DNA of 64,000 nt from Nectonema munidae. Taxonomy: Eukaryota > Nematomorpha > Nectonematoida > Nectonematidae. The stretch is from the NCBI GenBank assembly GCA_030549495.1, contig JAUIRK010000157.1, positions 179,001 to 243,000 on the forward strand, in the 5' to 3' direction. How positions within the stretch are numbered: position 1 is the stretch's first letter; each line of letters begins with the position of its first letter. The notes below the pieces were generated by a model. The model was given only the letters and a program-made list of their open reading frames with translations, had not been told where the DNA came from and searched no databases. A program made the translations under genes and the position numbers. Below, piece after piece: positions 11,299 through 22,174 of this stretch.

Positions 11299-14200
11299 CT
11301 ATTTATTTTTAAATAAAAGTAGACAGAAAAAGAGAATAATTGCAAAAAGAAAGAGAAATATTATTATGTACAATTTTTGATTAGACTTCTTATAACTGTA
11401 AGCTTTGTGAAGTTGTTTCAGGCTTGAGTCAACATTGGAACTGCTCACTTCAATGTTACAGTCTATTCTGTCTACCATTGATCCCTGAAAAAAGCAAACA
11501 AATCAGCACATTCTTACAAGCATGGAAATAAGCATAAATGAGGAGTACCCATACTGTTACTTGTAAATATACTAGATCTTGTGAGAAATCATTATATTTT
11601 GAATACAAAAACACTGATAAAATGTGTATGATAAAATATTAACAAAGAGGAAGTGATAGACTGCAGTACAGTACGTTTCGAGATTATGATACGCAGCAAT
11701 TTGTTTTTTAATCAAAATTACGCTTCCGAATTACGTTCGAAAATATGGGAGTATGTTGATTTTTGGAATTTGATATCGTTTAATTTTGAATACGATATAC
11801 ATTGATGCAGTAGTGGGATTCAAAGTTCTGTTACAAAAAAGTCAAATTTGTAAATTTGTCAGCAAATAAACTGATCAATTTTGATTATTTCCAAATATAT
11901 ATATTTTTAAATCTTATATCTTTATAATTCTCCTCTAATATTTTTAAATAACTAAATCTTAGCAATAAAAAAACATATATTTTAGGTTATTCGATACTTT
12001 ATTGTTTTTTGCTATGAATAAACATCAAATTTTAAGGATTTAGCATTTTTAGACTAAAGACTTAACTCTTAAAAAGAAACCACTGATGTTTCAAATTTTA
12101 TATTCACAGTATCTCCGATAATAATTATTTAAAGTTTAAGAGAGAAAATGACGAAATAAGAATTTTCCTTAACCCATTAAGTCCCAAACTTCCCATTTGG
12201 GAACATAAGTAATTTCATCTTCGTCTGCTTTTTTCAATGACTTTGAATATAAATCGTCTGCGTTTTTTAGATATCGTCTGATTTCTATGGTACTTAATGG
12301 GTTAATTCAAATTTGTCTTTTTATCAAGCGTACCATATATGATACCTTGAACGTAAATGACAGTCAAAATCTAGGTATTATATAAGATACGTTGGTCATT
12401 AACCGGTTAATAAGACAAATGTACAGAGAAAACAAGCACGATACACATGGTAACAAACCTGGTTACCACTTGTATAAATAAACTATGCACTAAAGCACTA
12501 ACGAAACGTACCATCCCAACCGTTCCGGTTCTTTGAGAGGCAGAAGACTACTACTCAAAGAGACTAGTTGGTTAGCCGAACTCACAAAATTCCGTAAGAC
12601 GGTTCTAACGAATCGGTGCGAACCGGCAGAATCCCACTACTGCATTTATGGAATCTTTCCAATTGAAAAAGACATAATTAAATTTCATTTGAATATTAAT
12701 ATTAATAACATTAACTTTGGTGATTGGCAAGTGTCCGCTATAAATGAAAATTGGCTATTGATTTGGATACAATTGGCGATCATAATAATAGATTCTCATG
12801 TGAACTACGACATATGTATATATATGTATAATGGTGTATTCAAGAGGGGAGGGCATTCGGTCATAGCCTCCTTTCTTAAAATGAAGTATCGATCTTTTAT
12901 ACTTGTTTGCCTTCCAGTTTATTTGAAATAGTTGTTTTTGTAAATAGATATATATTAGAAATTCAATGTAAATGGATTATAAATTGAAAAGGTTGAGTAA
13001 ATCTTTTATTTAACAAAATACCAGCAATAATGTTTCGGTCACTATGACCTTCTTCAGATATATTATATGACATAAAATGAAAGCGTAAAAATGAAAAAGA
13101 TTTACTCAACGTTTTCAATTTATTTTCTCTACAACTTTTATTGATTTATGAAGACTCAGCGCCATTTTATCTAAATGGATTATCTTTTAAAAATCCAAAG
13201 GTATTAATAATAACCACCTAGTTATACATAATATATATGTGTCACTCAACCGAACTTTGTTTATCTGACATTCGATTACCCAACACAATATTTACTATAA
13301 CCAATATTTTCTGCCCCATTATTCTGACTTGACACTTAGGAACCAAGACTGTCTACAAGAAACAAAACACTCTCTTGTCAGGCAATAGAATTGGTTTATC
13401 CAAGAGATCACGCATCTGACGATACTTTTTATGACATGGCCGATTGATTAACAGTGTGATTGTACATAAGCACTGAAATTACTAAAATTGATGGACACAA
13501 GCTGAAATGTCTTTGATCGATATTTCGCTTTTGTGATTGGCTATCATGAGTAAGTTGCGTCTTTAATTAAAAATGATGGCATTTTAATTTAAACTTAATT
13601 GTTAAATATAAACAAACATCAAACAAGTCAAGGTTCTTTTCATAAACAATAAAGTGTATAAAACTCGACGCATCCCCCTCCTTTTATTTCAAAAGTTGTT
13701 CTGTGCATGAGACAAAATTCCATATCGTTCTCATAAAAATGCTGAAATTTCTGCCAATGCAATTAAACGACCACATGAGGATTTATCCCTCAGCTGGAAG
13801 CGTAAAATATGAATGCATAAAACAATCACACTGGGGCCACGAGATTGGGATAGATGCTGATTTCACTACTCTTTATAGGGTCAGGATTGGTCGCTCAACA
13901 ATCAGTGACATCGTCAAAACGGAATAAATGTCTAAATATGGCTAAAGGCAATAAAAATGTGCATCGTGTCCGTAGAGCTAAGCACTAGGCCAATGATGGC
14001 GAACCTGATAGGAACTGCGTGCCTCAAATGCATATCAAAATTACTTTATTTATTCCAACGTGCCACGATTTTCTTAAACATCAGTGCTACCTTATTTAAT
14101 CAAGGAAAGCGTCTATATTAATTAACTTTGCCAGTTTTATTAGTAAAATTTTCAAGAAAACAAGCATTCTTTTATTATTTATGAGAAAGCGTAGGATGAT

Positions 14201-17200
14201 CCAGAAAATCTAATAGCTATTCGACGTGTTTTCAATGCAGATGCGTAGCTAAGGAGGCCCAGAGGGCCGCATCCACCGAGGAAATCTCTAGCACCCCTTG
14301 AGAAAATTAATCAAGATACCAAAAAGCTCTATTTTTGTTTACCTATATAAAAATATATCTACCTTATCTCGACGACAACAGGATACTCCCGTTCTATCGT
14401 AGACTGTGTCTTTTCTGCTCTCAATAGAATTGACACCTCTTATCGTAGACTGTTGACTCTCTATAGAGAAGCGCAACTTACACTTTTACATTATGAAAAA
14501 AGAATAACTAATTCTACCACTTTCAAAAAGTCTAGAACTCTCAACATTTCCAGAAATTTTTAAAATTTCCAAGGTGTTACCTATCTTTAAGAAAGGTGGT
14601 AGAAAAAATCCTAAAAACTATAAACCCGTTTCTATAATCTGTTCGCTTTCTAAAATCTTCGAAAAACTTCTTCACAACCAAATCAGTAATTATTTCATAA
14701 AAAAACTAGGAAATACTTAGGATATTCCAATTTAATAATTTGTATACTATCTCAACTTTTTGACTAGTATATACATTCACGTGCTGATAATAATCAACGA
14801 TGTCATAAAAAATATTCAAAAAAAGCTCACCTGATCAGAAATGATTTGAGCTAAGTCTTTGAAAATGGAATTCAGTTCAGTAATGGAATTCAAAACATGT
14901 TTAACTTCTTTCTCCCTTTGAAGAAGCTCTTGTTGATTTTCTTCCAAAAAATCCATCTTTTGAACTGGCTTAAAAATATACCAATAATTCAATATTTTTA
15001 ATTCTCTTTTAACCCTTTTGTGACCAGAAAAATCAAACGATAATTATTAAAAAGCAGAAGATTCATATACAAAACTATTTGAAAAAGCATACGAAGGTAA
15101 AATTGTTTATGTATCATATATGATACACTGGTCACGAAAGGGTTATTAAATTGACAATATGCATAGAAATATAGGAAAAAATCAAAAAAGTATTGTAGTG
15201 TCAAACGATTACAGAAGTATAAATTTTAGCAACTCATATCGACTATATGTCACATTTTTATACACAATATATTGAATATATTATAAGATTGTCCGATAAA
15301 AAAGGCCATATATAGGACAGAATGACCCATACCGATAAATCGGCACATAGGGAGAAGTTTCCGATTTATCAGTGCAAACCTATACAATGACTAAAAAATT
15401 TTAGGACTGTGATTGAGATGCTGATTCCCAAAAAAAGAAAAACCCGATTCTTTTTGATTTGGATTTTGAAAAATAAGACTCCGTTAGTGCAGCCAGTAGT
15501 CATTCAACAACATGCAAATTTATCAGAGACAAGTACTACATTATATAGAGGTTTTAAAATTAAATTTAAAATAAAGAATTTTCAATAGTTCTTCCACTCA
15601 TACCGCTAACCAAAACTCATTTTGTTTTGGATATAACGCTTATATCTAAGGATTTTACCTTTAAGAAAATCCCACTCAAGTGCAGTCTTTTTAGCCGAGT
15701 TTTACGATCTTTATATATTTTAAACTATGCCACTTTGAGCATGAGATATTTTTAGACGCATAGATAGGACTAAATATTTGTAATAAAATGTAAAACAGGG
15801 ATGCGGAAATCGCGTCCATGAACAAAAGTGCGCACACGAAGGCTTTCTGTAGCGCCCGCGAGCTGATATACTTGTGTGTAAAAAATCAACTGCATTTTCA
15901 CTTATAAAATTGTAATATCCCATAGGATAGAAAAAGTAACATTCCTTTTTTCATTTCCTTAAAAGACACACTCGTATAACGAAATACTGAGACTCACCGT
16001 TTGGCAACTTCATTTCTTCATAATTATTTAAAATACTAAAAACATGTAAGAATCATTGTCTCCCCGTTTGGCAATTTCATTTCATTTAAAGACACAAGTG
16101 TATATCAAATTAATAAAAATTTTAAAATGTTTTGACTCATTTACCAATTAAAAATTACAATTACATAGAAATATTTTTACTGGTACTTGTAATCCGCCCG
16201 TGGATCTTGATTTTTATTCATGTAATTATTTCTAGACTGAGTGAAATTTGTAATTTTTTATCAACAAATAGAGATTTGCAAATTAAGGAGTAAAACGTTT
16301 ATGCATTTATTAGGCGAATTAAATATAAAAGGTATATAATCTTAAAGCAAAACATATCTACAAAGTAGCTCTATGAAATATCAATTTATTAAAGGAAATG
16401 CTTTAAAAATTGAAGACAACTGATTTTCATAATCAAAGAAAATATAAACATAAAAATGCAAAGTAAAAATATATATGTAAAATGTAAGAACTTTAAGCAA
16501 AATTTAGAAACATTTTAGATTTCAAATGCTCAACAGACATGTTTATTTAACCTTTCAAAGGCCTTCTTCATTTCGAGGGATGGTGATAAAAGAATTAGAA
16601 AGGCTACTACATTTTCACGATACGAACCCAATGCTTGGAAAAAAGCGCGACTCTTACGATTTTCGATTCTGATTAATCGTCCCATCTGTAATATCAACAC
16701 TTGAAGATTCGTAACAAATAAACAATTTAAAGTGTCAAAGATCAGGATATAAATAACATTTAATCAGGGAAATTCTACTTTACATGAAAATTAAAAATGG
16801 ATAAATGAAACTAACATGAATTTTCTCAGTTTAAAATAGCAAGATGGTCTTCAGGGTACCACAAGTCTAGGATACAAAAGCACAAGCCTGCATGAAAAAT
16901 CAGAAAAGTTATAAACCTGATTGAAGTTAAGTGAATCATTGGATTCGTTGAAGTGATGCTCTGGCATTATGGCACTGGAATTAGCATTTAAGCAGTTTGA
17001 ATCGTCAAAGAAATGCCTCGTAAATTCCTCTCCTTCTTTGATCTCTACGAAAGAAACAAAGCAAACGTTTAGTCAAAATAACAAGTTAGTGAATGTATAT
17101 AGTTGAGTAACAAATGAACGCATTGATCCTAGAAAAAGAAGATGGCATTAATTTATTTGATAAAAAACTGAATTAAAATAAAAAAATAGCAAGTCTCATT

Positions 17201-18893
17201 TAAAAATCAAGTTTGGATTAATCGATTAAACAAACAACTGGAATTAAAAGAGTAGATAACTATAAGCTATTCAAGTTTTATCATATATGAATGTAACAAT
17301 ACATGATAAGCAAATAGGCCATTTGAGAAAAGTTACACTTTATTTTTTGAAACCATATATAACGGCTCGAACCCCTCCCCCCTCCCACACCGCGCACAAT
17401 AATTTTGATCAGTAGAGATATTGATTTTTTATGATTACAAATTGAACAAGAATAAATTTCCTTAAAAAAGTGCACGCTTAAAACGAATTTATTTATAAAA
17501 TATGCAAAACATTGCTAGAATATTTTTAGAGTAAATACCATTTAAAATTCACCGGCCCTCCCTTAAATAATTTCAACAACGTGAGGCACTCATATAACTC
17601 TTTTCTAACATAATTTTAATTGCAATGCAATTGTTAACTTATATTGTTAATTTTATGTTATTTCCAATTTTAGATGGGTTTTTTAATTTATAATATAGAT
17701 GTACCCTTTTTGTTCTATCCATAATTGTTTTTAAAAAAGACATCAGATATTTCAAAAATTAGATAAATTTTAAAAAAAAGCCTTTAGAGAAAGAGGAGAA
17801 AAATCAAGGAATCTATTTCATGCGCGTGAAAAGCGAGATTTCGTTTCTTCTTTCTTGACATTTTATAACACATGTATTAATCTTTATGTATAATTTTTTT
17901 CCTTAACATCCCCTTGGTAAAATTTCACTAATTCCGTATCGAGGAATTTAAAAAAATGGAAGTTTTTTTGTAAAAGGAATTAAATTTCACTCGACACAAG
18001 GACAAACCCAGAATAAAGAGTTTTTTCAAAAGTATGTTTAAATTGAGAATAATATTTTAAATAAATGCGTTAATAATAACAGTCATGTTTATGCGTTGGA
18101 AAGAAGGGGGCAGAGGCGTATTAACACCTGGGACAGATGCGCACTTGCCAGAAATATAAAGGTTTGAGTGGAGCACAGAAGGGGAATTCAGATAAACACG
18201 AGAAAGATAAAATCAGAAATCTTCCGAAATTAGCATAATGATTGAAAGCAAAACAAAGGCAGCCAATAGTGAAATTCTTTCAGGCATATATATGACTATC
18301 AGTGCAACGTATACTACTCTCATAGCATTTCTTCAGGTAGATCACCCACTTTTGATTGGCCTTGCTCAAACGTAGCCACTGATATCATTTCTCCATATAA
18401 AGCAAGCCCACTTGAGTTTCCACTCAAGATCTGGTATTTTGGATTAGATCAAGGGATTTATTTTCGCTACTGCCGTAAAAATTTAACCCATCTTCTCTAT
18501 TTTTTGTTTAACTTCAAAAGAGTAAGAAAGACGAGGCGGGAATACAAAATAAGAAGAGGCCTACTTTTCAAATATGAAGATTGTTTAGATCTAAATTTGA
18601 TTGTCAAATCTTGAAGAGAAGATATGGACGAAGAGGTGAAATTTTTAATAATTGTTTTTTGTTTTGCGGGATAGTTATTTGCAGAATGATTAGACGTGAT
18701 GTTGAAGAGCATTTCTTTACAATTGGTGATTGACTAAATGAAAGAAGATATGAAAATATTTTAAAAAAAAATGAAAATAGTTAAATTACTTGTAAAATGT
18801 CACATGTCAGCTCTTCAATCTCCTTTTCTTCACGGCTATCGTCTATAGTGGGACGAAATATATGCTTTTCATGAAGCGTATCCAAGTGTCCAA
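11299..18893 (-). CDS. STX16: Syntaxin 16 (Qa-SNARE), five C-terminal exons
   Basis: A tail-anchored t-SNARE of the trans-Golgi and endosome, known in the family to act in retrograde endosome-to-TGN fusion. Minus-strand exons in coding order: 18893-18790, 18733-18565, 17044-16917, 14968-14831, 11484-11299. All have AG/GT ends and consistent phases. Exon 1 here gives LHEKHIFRPTIDDS (family LHDKHLNRPTLDDS). Exon 2 covers the helical Habc region and ends SSYLK, joining to the FTRHFFDD block. Exon 4 holds the SNARE motif (REKEVKHVLNSITELNSIF), ending exactly at the zero-layer glutamine in ISDQ. Exon 5 continues GSMVDRIDCNIE, then a 20-residue hydrophobic anchor ending LLLFKNK and a TAG. The first exon listed begins in mid-codon, so N-terminal exons (TGN signal, PPxWVD region) lie upstream. 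I could not find them up to 41 kb. Assignment to syntaxin 16 rather than another Qa-SNARE rests on the RPTIDDS and HFFDD blocks. Confidence 0.92.
11808..12642. mobile_element. Non-autonomous hAT element in last syntaxin intron, with nested MITE
   Basis: The left end is CAGTAGTGGGATTC and the right end is GAATCCCACTACTG, a perfect 14-bp terminal inverted repeat. The flanking 8-mers are cattgatg (left) and catttatg (right), one mismatch, as expected for a hAT 8-bp target duplication. The right part has a GC-richer ACCGGTTC-like body. No transposase frame is present. A TTAA-flanked MITE lies inside at 12169-12305, so that insertion is younger. The element lies between syntaxin exons 14968-14831 and 11484-11299. 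Confidence 0.85.
12169..12305. mobile_element. TTAA-flanked MITE (piggyBac type), copy 1
   Basis: TTAA at both ends encloses CCCATTAAGT... and ...ACTTAATGGG inverted termini. Subterminal inverted motifs surround TTCCCATTTGGGAA, and the interior has CTTCGTCTGCTTTTTTCAAT and TATAAATCGTCTGCG. It totals 137 bp including both TTAA. A near-identical copy of the same length is at 51631-51767. TTAA targets and CCC-starting termini are typical of piggyBac-derived MITEs. Confidence 0.85.
12981..13121 (-). repeat. 141-bp inverted repeat with hammerhead-like core
   Basis: Two 26-bp arms (12981-13006 and 13096-13121) are inverted repeats containing GGTTGAGTAAATCTTT. Between them the minus strand reads CTGAAGAAGGTCA, TAG, TGACCGAAAC. 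This has the order of a hammerhead ribozyme core (CUGAUGA, stem II, GAAAC), but with A where the consensus has U. Related CTGAAGA...CCGAAAC stretches recur in animal retroelement ends. Whether it ever folded as a ribozyme is uncertain. Confidence 0.5.
13703..13927 (+). pseudogene. Possible scrap of Tigger/CENP-B-type helix-turn-helix
   Basis: Only the end of this frame, IGRSTISDIVKTE, resembles the N-terminal helix-turn-helix of Tigger-like transposases (pattern VGKSTISDI). The preceding 60 residues match nothing I know and could be chance sequence. No DDE domain follows. The similarity is short and the call is weak. Confidence 0.25.
13985..14085. mobile_element. hAT-type terminus fragment
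   Basis: The segment CAATGATGGCGAACCTGATA followed by a GTGCC block resembles the ends of widespread hAT elements (ATGGCGAACCT). Only one end is visible. A second GC-richer scrap, CAGATGCGTAGCTAAGGAGG at 14236-14255, looks like a different hAT family terminus. Neither shows a target duplication. Confidence 0.4.
14545..14720 (+). pseudogene. LINE reverse transcriptase fragment (RT N-terminal block)
   Basis: One open stretch reads KVLPIFKKGGRKNPKNYKP, then VSIICSLSKIFEKLLHNQI. This is the conserved start of the RT domain in CR1/jockey-type LINEs (pattern: PIFKKG, NYRPISxxxxxSKIFE). It is cut short on both sides. It lies in the last intron of the minus-strand syntaxin gene, antisense to it. Confidence 0.85.
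15009..15146. mobile_element. TTAA-type MITE in syntaxin intron
   Basis: TTAA then CCCTTTTGTGACCAG on the left, and CTGGTCACGAAAGGG then TTAT on the right, give a 15-bp terminal inverted repeat with one mismatch. The right target copy has drifted from TTAA. The interior is AT-rich and includes the palindrome ATCATATATGAT. It is about 135 bp with no ORF and probably belongs to a second piggyBac-type MITE family. Confidence 0.75.
15150..16349. other. Intronic stretch of syntaxin 16, no gene
   Basis: Positions 15330-15490 hold CCGATAAATCGG and CCGATTTATCAG inverted motifs and a GATTC/CCGATTC segment. The repeat-like DNA near 34.5 kb has similar motifs, so this is probably a decayed dispersed element. 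The short minus-strand frame at 15720-15923 has no recognisable motif. Confidence 0.35.
16350..16700. repeat. Dispersed repeat, copy 1 (partner at 25990-26340)
   Basis: Shares with 25990-26340, in the same order and orientation, AAGTAGCTCT, ATTTCAAATGCTCA-like, CAT GTTTATT and AACCTTTCA blocks, and a GATTAATCGTC(C/T)CATC end. The two copies are well diverged, with indels in the middle. No coding content was recognised. This copy lies in the syntaxin 16 intron between 14968 and 16917. Confidence 0.6.
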
Positions 18894-19660
18894 CTAAAAA
18901 AATTTGTAATTAAAAGTTAAAATAATTTTAAGAATATTATGTTTCATATGCACTTTCACAGATTTTATTAAACACCGATTATTCCTCCTGTAGCTTTGAA
19001 TAAAAAGGAAGAAGGGGATATCAGGCTAAAATAAGCAGATAACAACCCTGCAATTTGAGAACGCTGCCTAAAGATCTCTCAACAACTTCCATTTTCCTTC
19101 AAATATTAACAATAAAGTTTCACAAACATCATAAATTTTATATTTTGGAATTTATTATTTTCCTAATTTACTGAGGATTTAATAAATAAAGAATTTTTGA
19201 CGTTATTTTTAAAATTTGGTAAGAAATTAGTAAAAAAAAATTATAAATTTTATTAAGGTAATTTAAAGATAATAATATCCTGACTAGTTTGGGCAGGAGA
19301 CTGCCTTTTTCAAAGGAATACGATATGAGTGAACACAGCTTTTAAAACATTTTCACCAACACATTCTTAAGACCACAAACTAAAGGATTTTAAATCGATC
19401 TTCAACGCAGCAAATAACTTCCAGCAAATCTTCTACACACATCACTGCTGGTAATTAAGAGCTTAATTTTATTATCCCAGCTTCATAAATGAGTAATGAA
19501 AACATAGAATTACTGAGTATTAATAAATTACATAACTTAGACGGAAAACTATTGGCAAAAGTTCGTAAACATATACACATATAATTTAACCATATCATCC
19601 CATCGTCAGTTTGCACTGATACAGAAGATTTCTTCATTTTAGGGTACTTTTGTATCAAAT

Positions 19661-20922
19661 TACAGTGTTTTTCGATCTATTACGTCGCTGTTGCATTCGC
19701 TTGCATCGTTGTTGCATTCGAGCATGTTTTACTTTTGATTTTAATCGTCTTCTTTTCCAATTCTTAATTATTTCATTGCTCTCTTCTTTCTATTATTCGT
19801 TTGCTTCACAAGTTTCAATTCTTGATTTTTTAATCACCTTCTTTTTATAATTAGTGTATACAAACAAATTTCTAACTTTTACCTAATGTCTTGACATGAT
19901 ATTGAGAACGAAAATACAGCAACTACAAGAAAATTATTAACACCTGAATTAAGAAAACGGGCAATTGACCTTGCATTGAATGGCACTGGGAATACAACAA
20001 TTGCAAGAATTCTTGGATTATTATCGGAACAACCATTGCCACAATAGTAAAAAGTTTTATGCTACAAGTCAGATAGAGGTATCGAAAGGAAGAGGAAATT
20101 ACCGTGTAAAACTATTGAATTATCAAAAGGAAGAGATTCGCAAGTGGGTAGATGAAAATTGTTTATTGACACTTGTAGGACTAGTTAACCGTGTTAAAGA
20201 AGAATACATTTTGAATGTTTCAAAATCTTGCATTGATCGGTCGGAGTCTTTGCAACTTAGGTTCAATTATGCTCAAGAATATCACAAACTTTAACAAAAC
20301 ATAATGTTGGAGTCTTTTTTATTTTTAGACGAGGCTGGTTTCAATATATGTTGAAGACAAAAAAGAGGACGATCTGAAGCTGGGGTGCGTGCTACATCTG
20401 TTCCACTGTCGCGAACTAGAAATATTTCTATTATCGCTGTCATGAACAGAAACACAAAGATATCTTATAAAATCCATGACTATGCCGTCAATGGTCCTTC
20501 TTTCCAGCTTTGCCTTGATATGCTGGAGGATGTTTGCGTTAAACAAGGCATTAATAATCCTGTACTCGTCCTAGATAATGCACGCATTCAGCATTGTAAA
20601 ATTCTTGTTTTTGATGATTTCTATGTTCTGTATTTACCTCACATTTGCCTTTTTTAAACCCCATTGAAAATTGTTTCATCAAATGGAAGAACATTGTTGT
20701 GAGACATGGTTGAACGAGAGAACAGCGGCTGAAAAATACGTACGCGATGCGTTTAATCAAATTACAACATCTGATTGTCATGGTTTTTATCGAAATATGA
20801 AATGTTGAAAATAAAATGTTATTCTTGAACTTATTTGAATATAGTTAAAATATGTTAAAGTTTTAGTACAATGACGAAATCGAATGCAACAACTACGTAA
20901 TAGATCGAAAAACCATGTCTTA
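19661..20922 (+). mobile_element. Tc1/mariner (IS630-like) transposon, decayed
   Basis: TA flanks both ends. The terminal inverted repeats share TTTTTCGATCTATTACGT and GTTGCATTCG, inverted at the right end. Inside on the plus strand, a helix-turn-helix-like block (LRKRAIDLALNGTGNTTIAR, near 19945-20010) precedes a region reading VKLLNYQKEEIRKWVDEN. The DDE part follows, with PVLVLDNARIQH near 20560 and a LNPIENCFIKWKNIV block near 20660-20700. The frame changes several times, so no full-length enzyme is encoded. The LDNARIxH and NPIE signatures fix the superfamily. I did not assign a clade. Confidence 0.88.
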
Positions 20923-22172
20923 AAGCCCGGTGATTATCTACGATCAAGTTAGCTTATATATGTTACAGTAAGACTGTGAAAGCAGATGTGGCCATTTTAT
21001 TTAATTACTGAAATGAAAATTCCACTTATTTCATGAAATCATTAGGAATTATACGAAATCGCAAAGGATTTTTATGAATTTTATCAAATGTAACATAAAG
21101 TGTTTGAAAGTTTTAGGATTTTTTCGAGTTCTACTGTGAAAATATAAATTAGGAAGGAGGTCTTTGAGGGACGAATTTAGTTAATGGTTTTACCAGTCAA
21201 AAATTTTTGGTCAAAGTATTTAAAGGCATATAAAAAATAATTCGTGCAATGTCTTCAAAGATGCAAATATCGTCATCAAAATGGAACGGTAGTGAAAAAA
21301 AAAATTAAAATAAGCAATTAAGGGTCAAAACTCTATGCGAGGCTCAAATTATTAGGTGAGGAGGTGGAAGCTCGGGGAGGTGGAGCTCCTCGACCTCCAT
21401 TGCTGCCGCGATGATAAATGGGATCATATTAGCCCTAGTAATTATAAAAATACGAAGTAATCTTTCATGGGTCGCACAAATTAAATCTAAAAGTGAGCAG
21501 GTGCCCTAATACTCTACATTACTTAAATTTTGTAACAATCAATCGCGATTATCCCATTTAATACGTCGATAAATACTGATATCGATAAAAGATACAACCT
21601 ATTCAATTGATTAAGTTTAAGTTCATAATTTAAAACAATAAAGCAAGTTGTTGTTGTTGGCACCCATATTACGCTATCTCATTATAAGAATAGAGTAGTT
21701 GCCGTGACCAAAAGAAAAATAGAAAAAAATAAATAACGAATTCTATGAATGAAGCATGTTACTTTTTCCGTTGATTGAAGTTATTTCCTTTTTAATCTAA
21801 AAATTATCAGTGTTGAATTAGGAAAAGTCAAACTTAAAAAATTCTTGACTTACAAGCTCCGTGCTATTGAGCCTAAAAATAAGAAATAACAAAGATATAT
21901 AAAGAAAATAGATGTATTATTTGAAATTCTTCCTTACCAATCTGTGGGTAGTTTGTGAGAAAAGCTAGACTCCTCTTTAACATCTAGTAAAGGCTGTTTC
22001 ACGTCACACCCCTTCAAAAAGTAAAGAGCGTCATTGAAAATAAAGTAATAAAAAAATTGTAGTGTTGGGCCAGTCTTCTACAAGACTAAAAATAAACAAC
22101 AATATAAGATTGCTTAAAAAGCATACAAACATTAAATGCAAAAGATGGATATGTAATTTTGTTTTTTAGAGT
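20923..22172. other. Intergenic stretch with a partial dispersed repeat
   Basis: Positions 21955-22040 (AAAAGCTAGACTCCTCTTTA and a CACGTCACACCCCTTCAAAA segment) match the start of the repeat units at 33.1 and 33.4 kb. Positions 21360-21415 are a GC-richer GGAGGTGG/CCACCTCC-type patch with no ORF. Nothing else was recognised. Confidence 0.5.
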
Positions 22173-22174
22173 TA

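Noticed and set aside
12533-12931. 132-codon plus-strand ORF
   Set aside because: Its first third lies within the right end of the hAT element at 11808-12642 and the rest is unrelated flanking DNA, so the frame crosses an insertion boundary and cannot be one gene.
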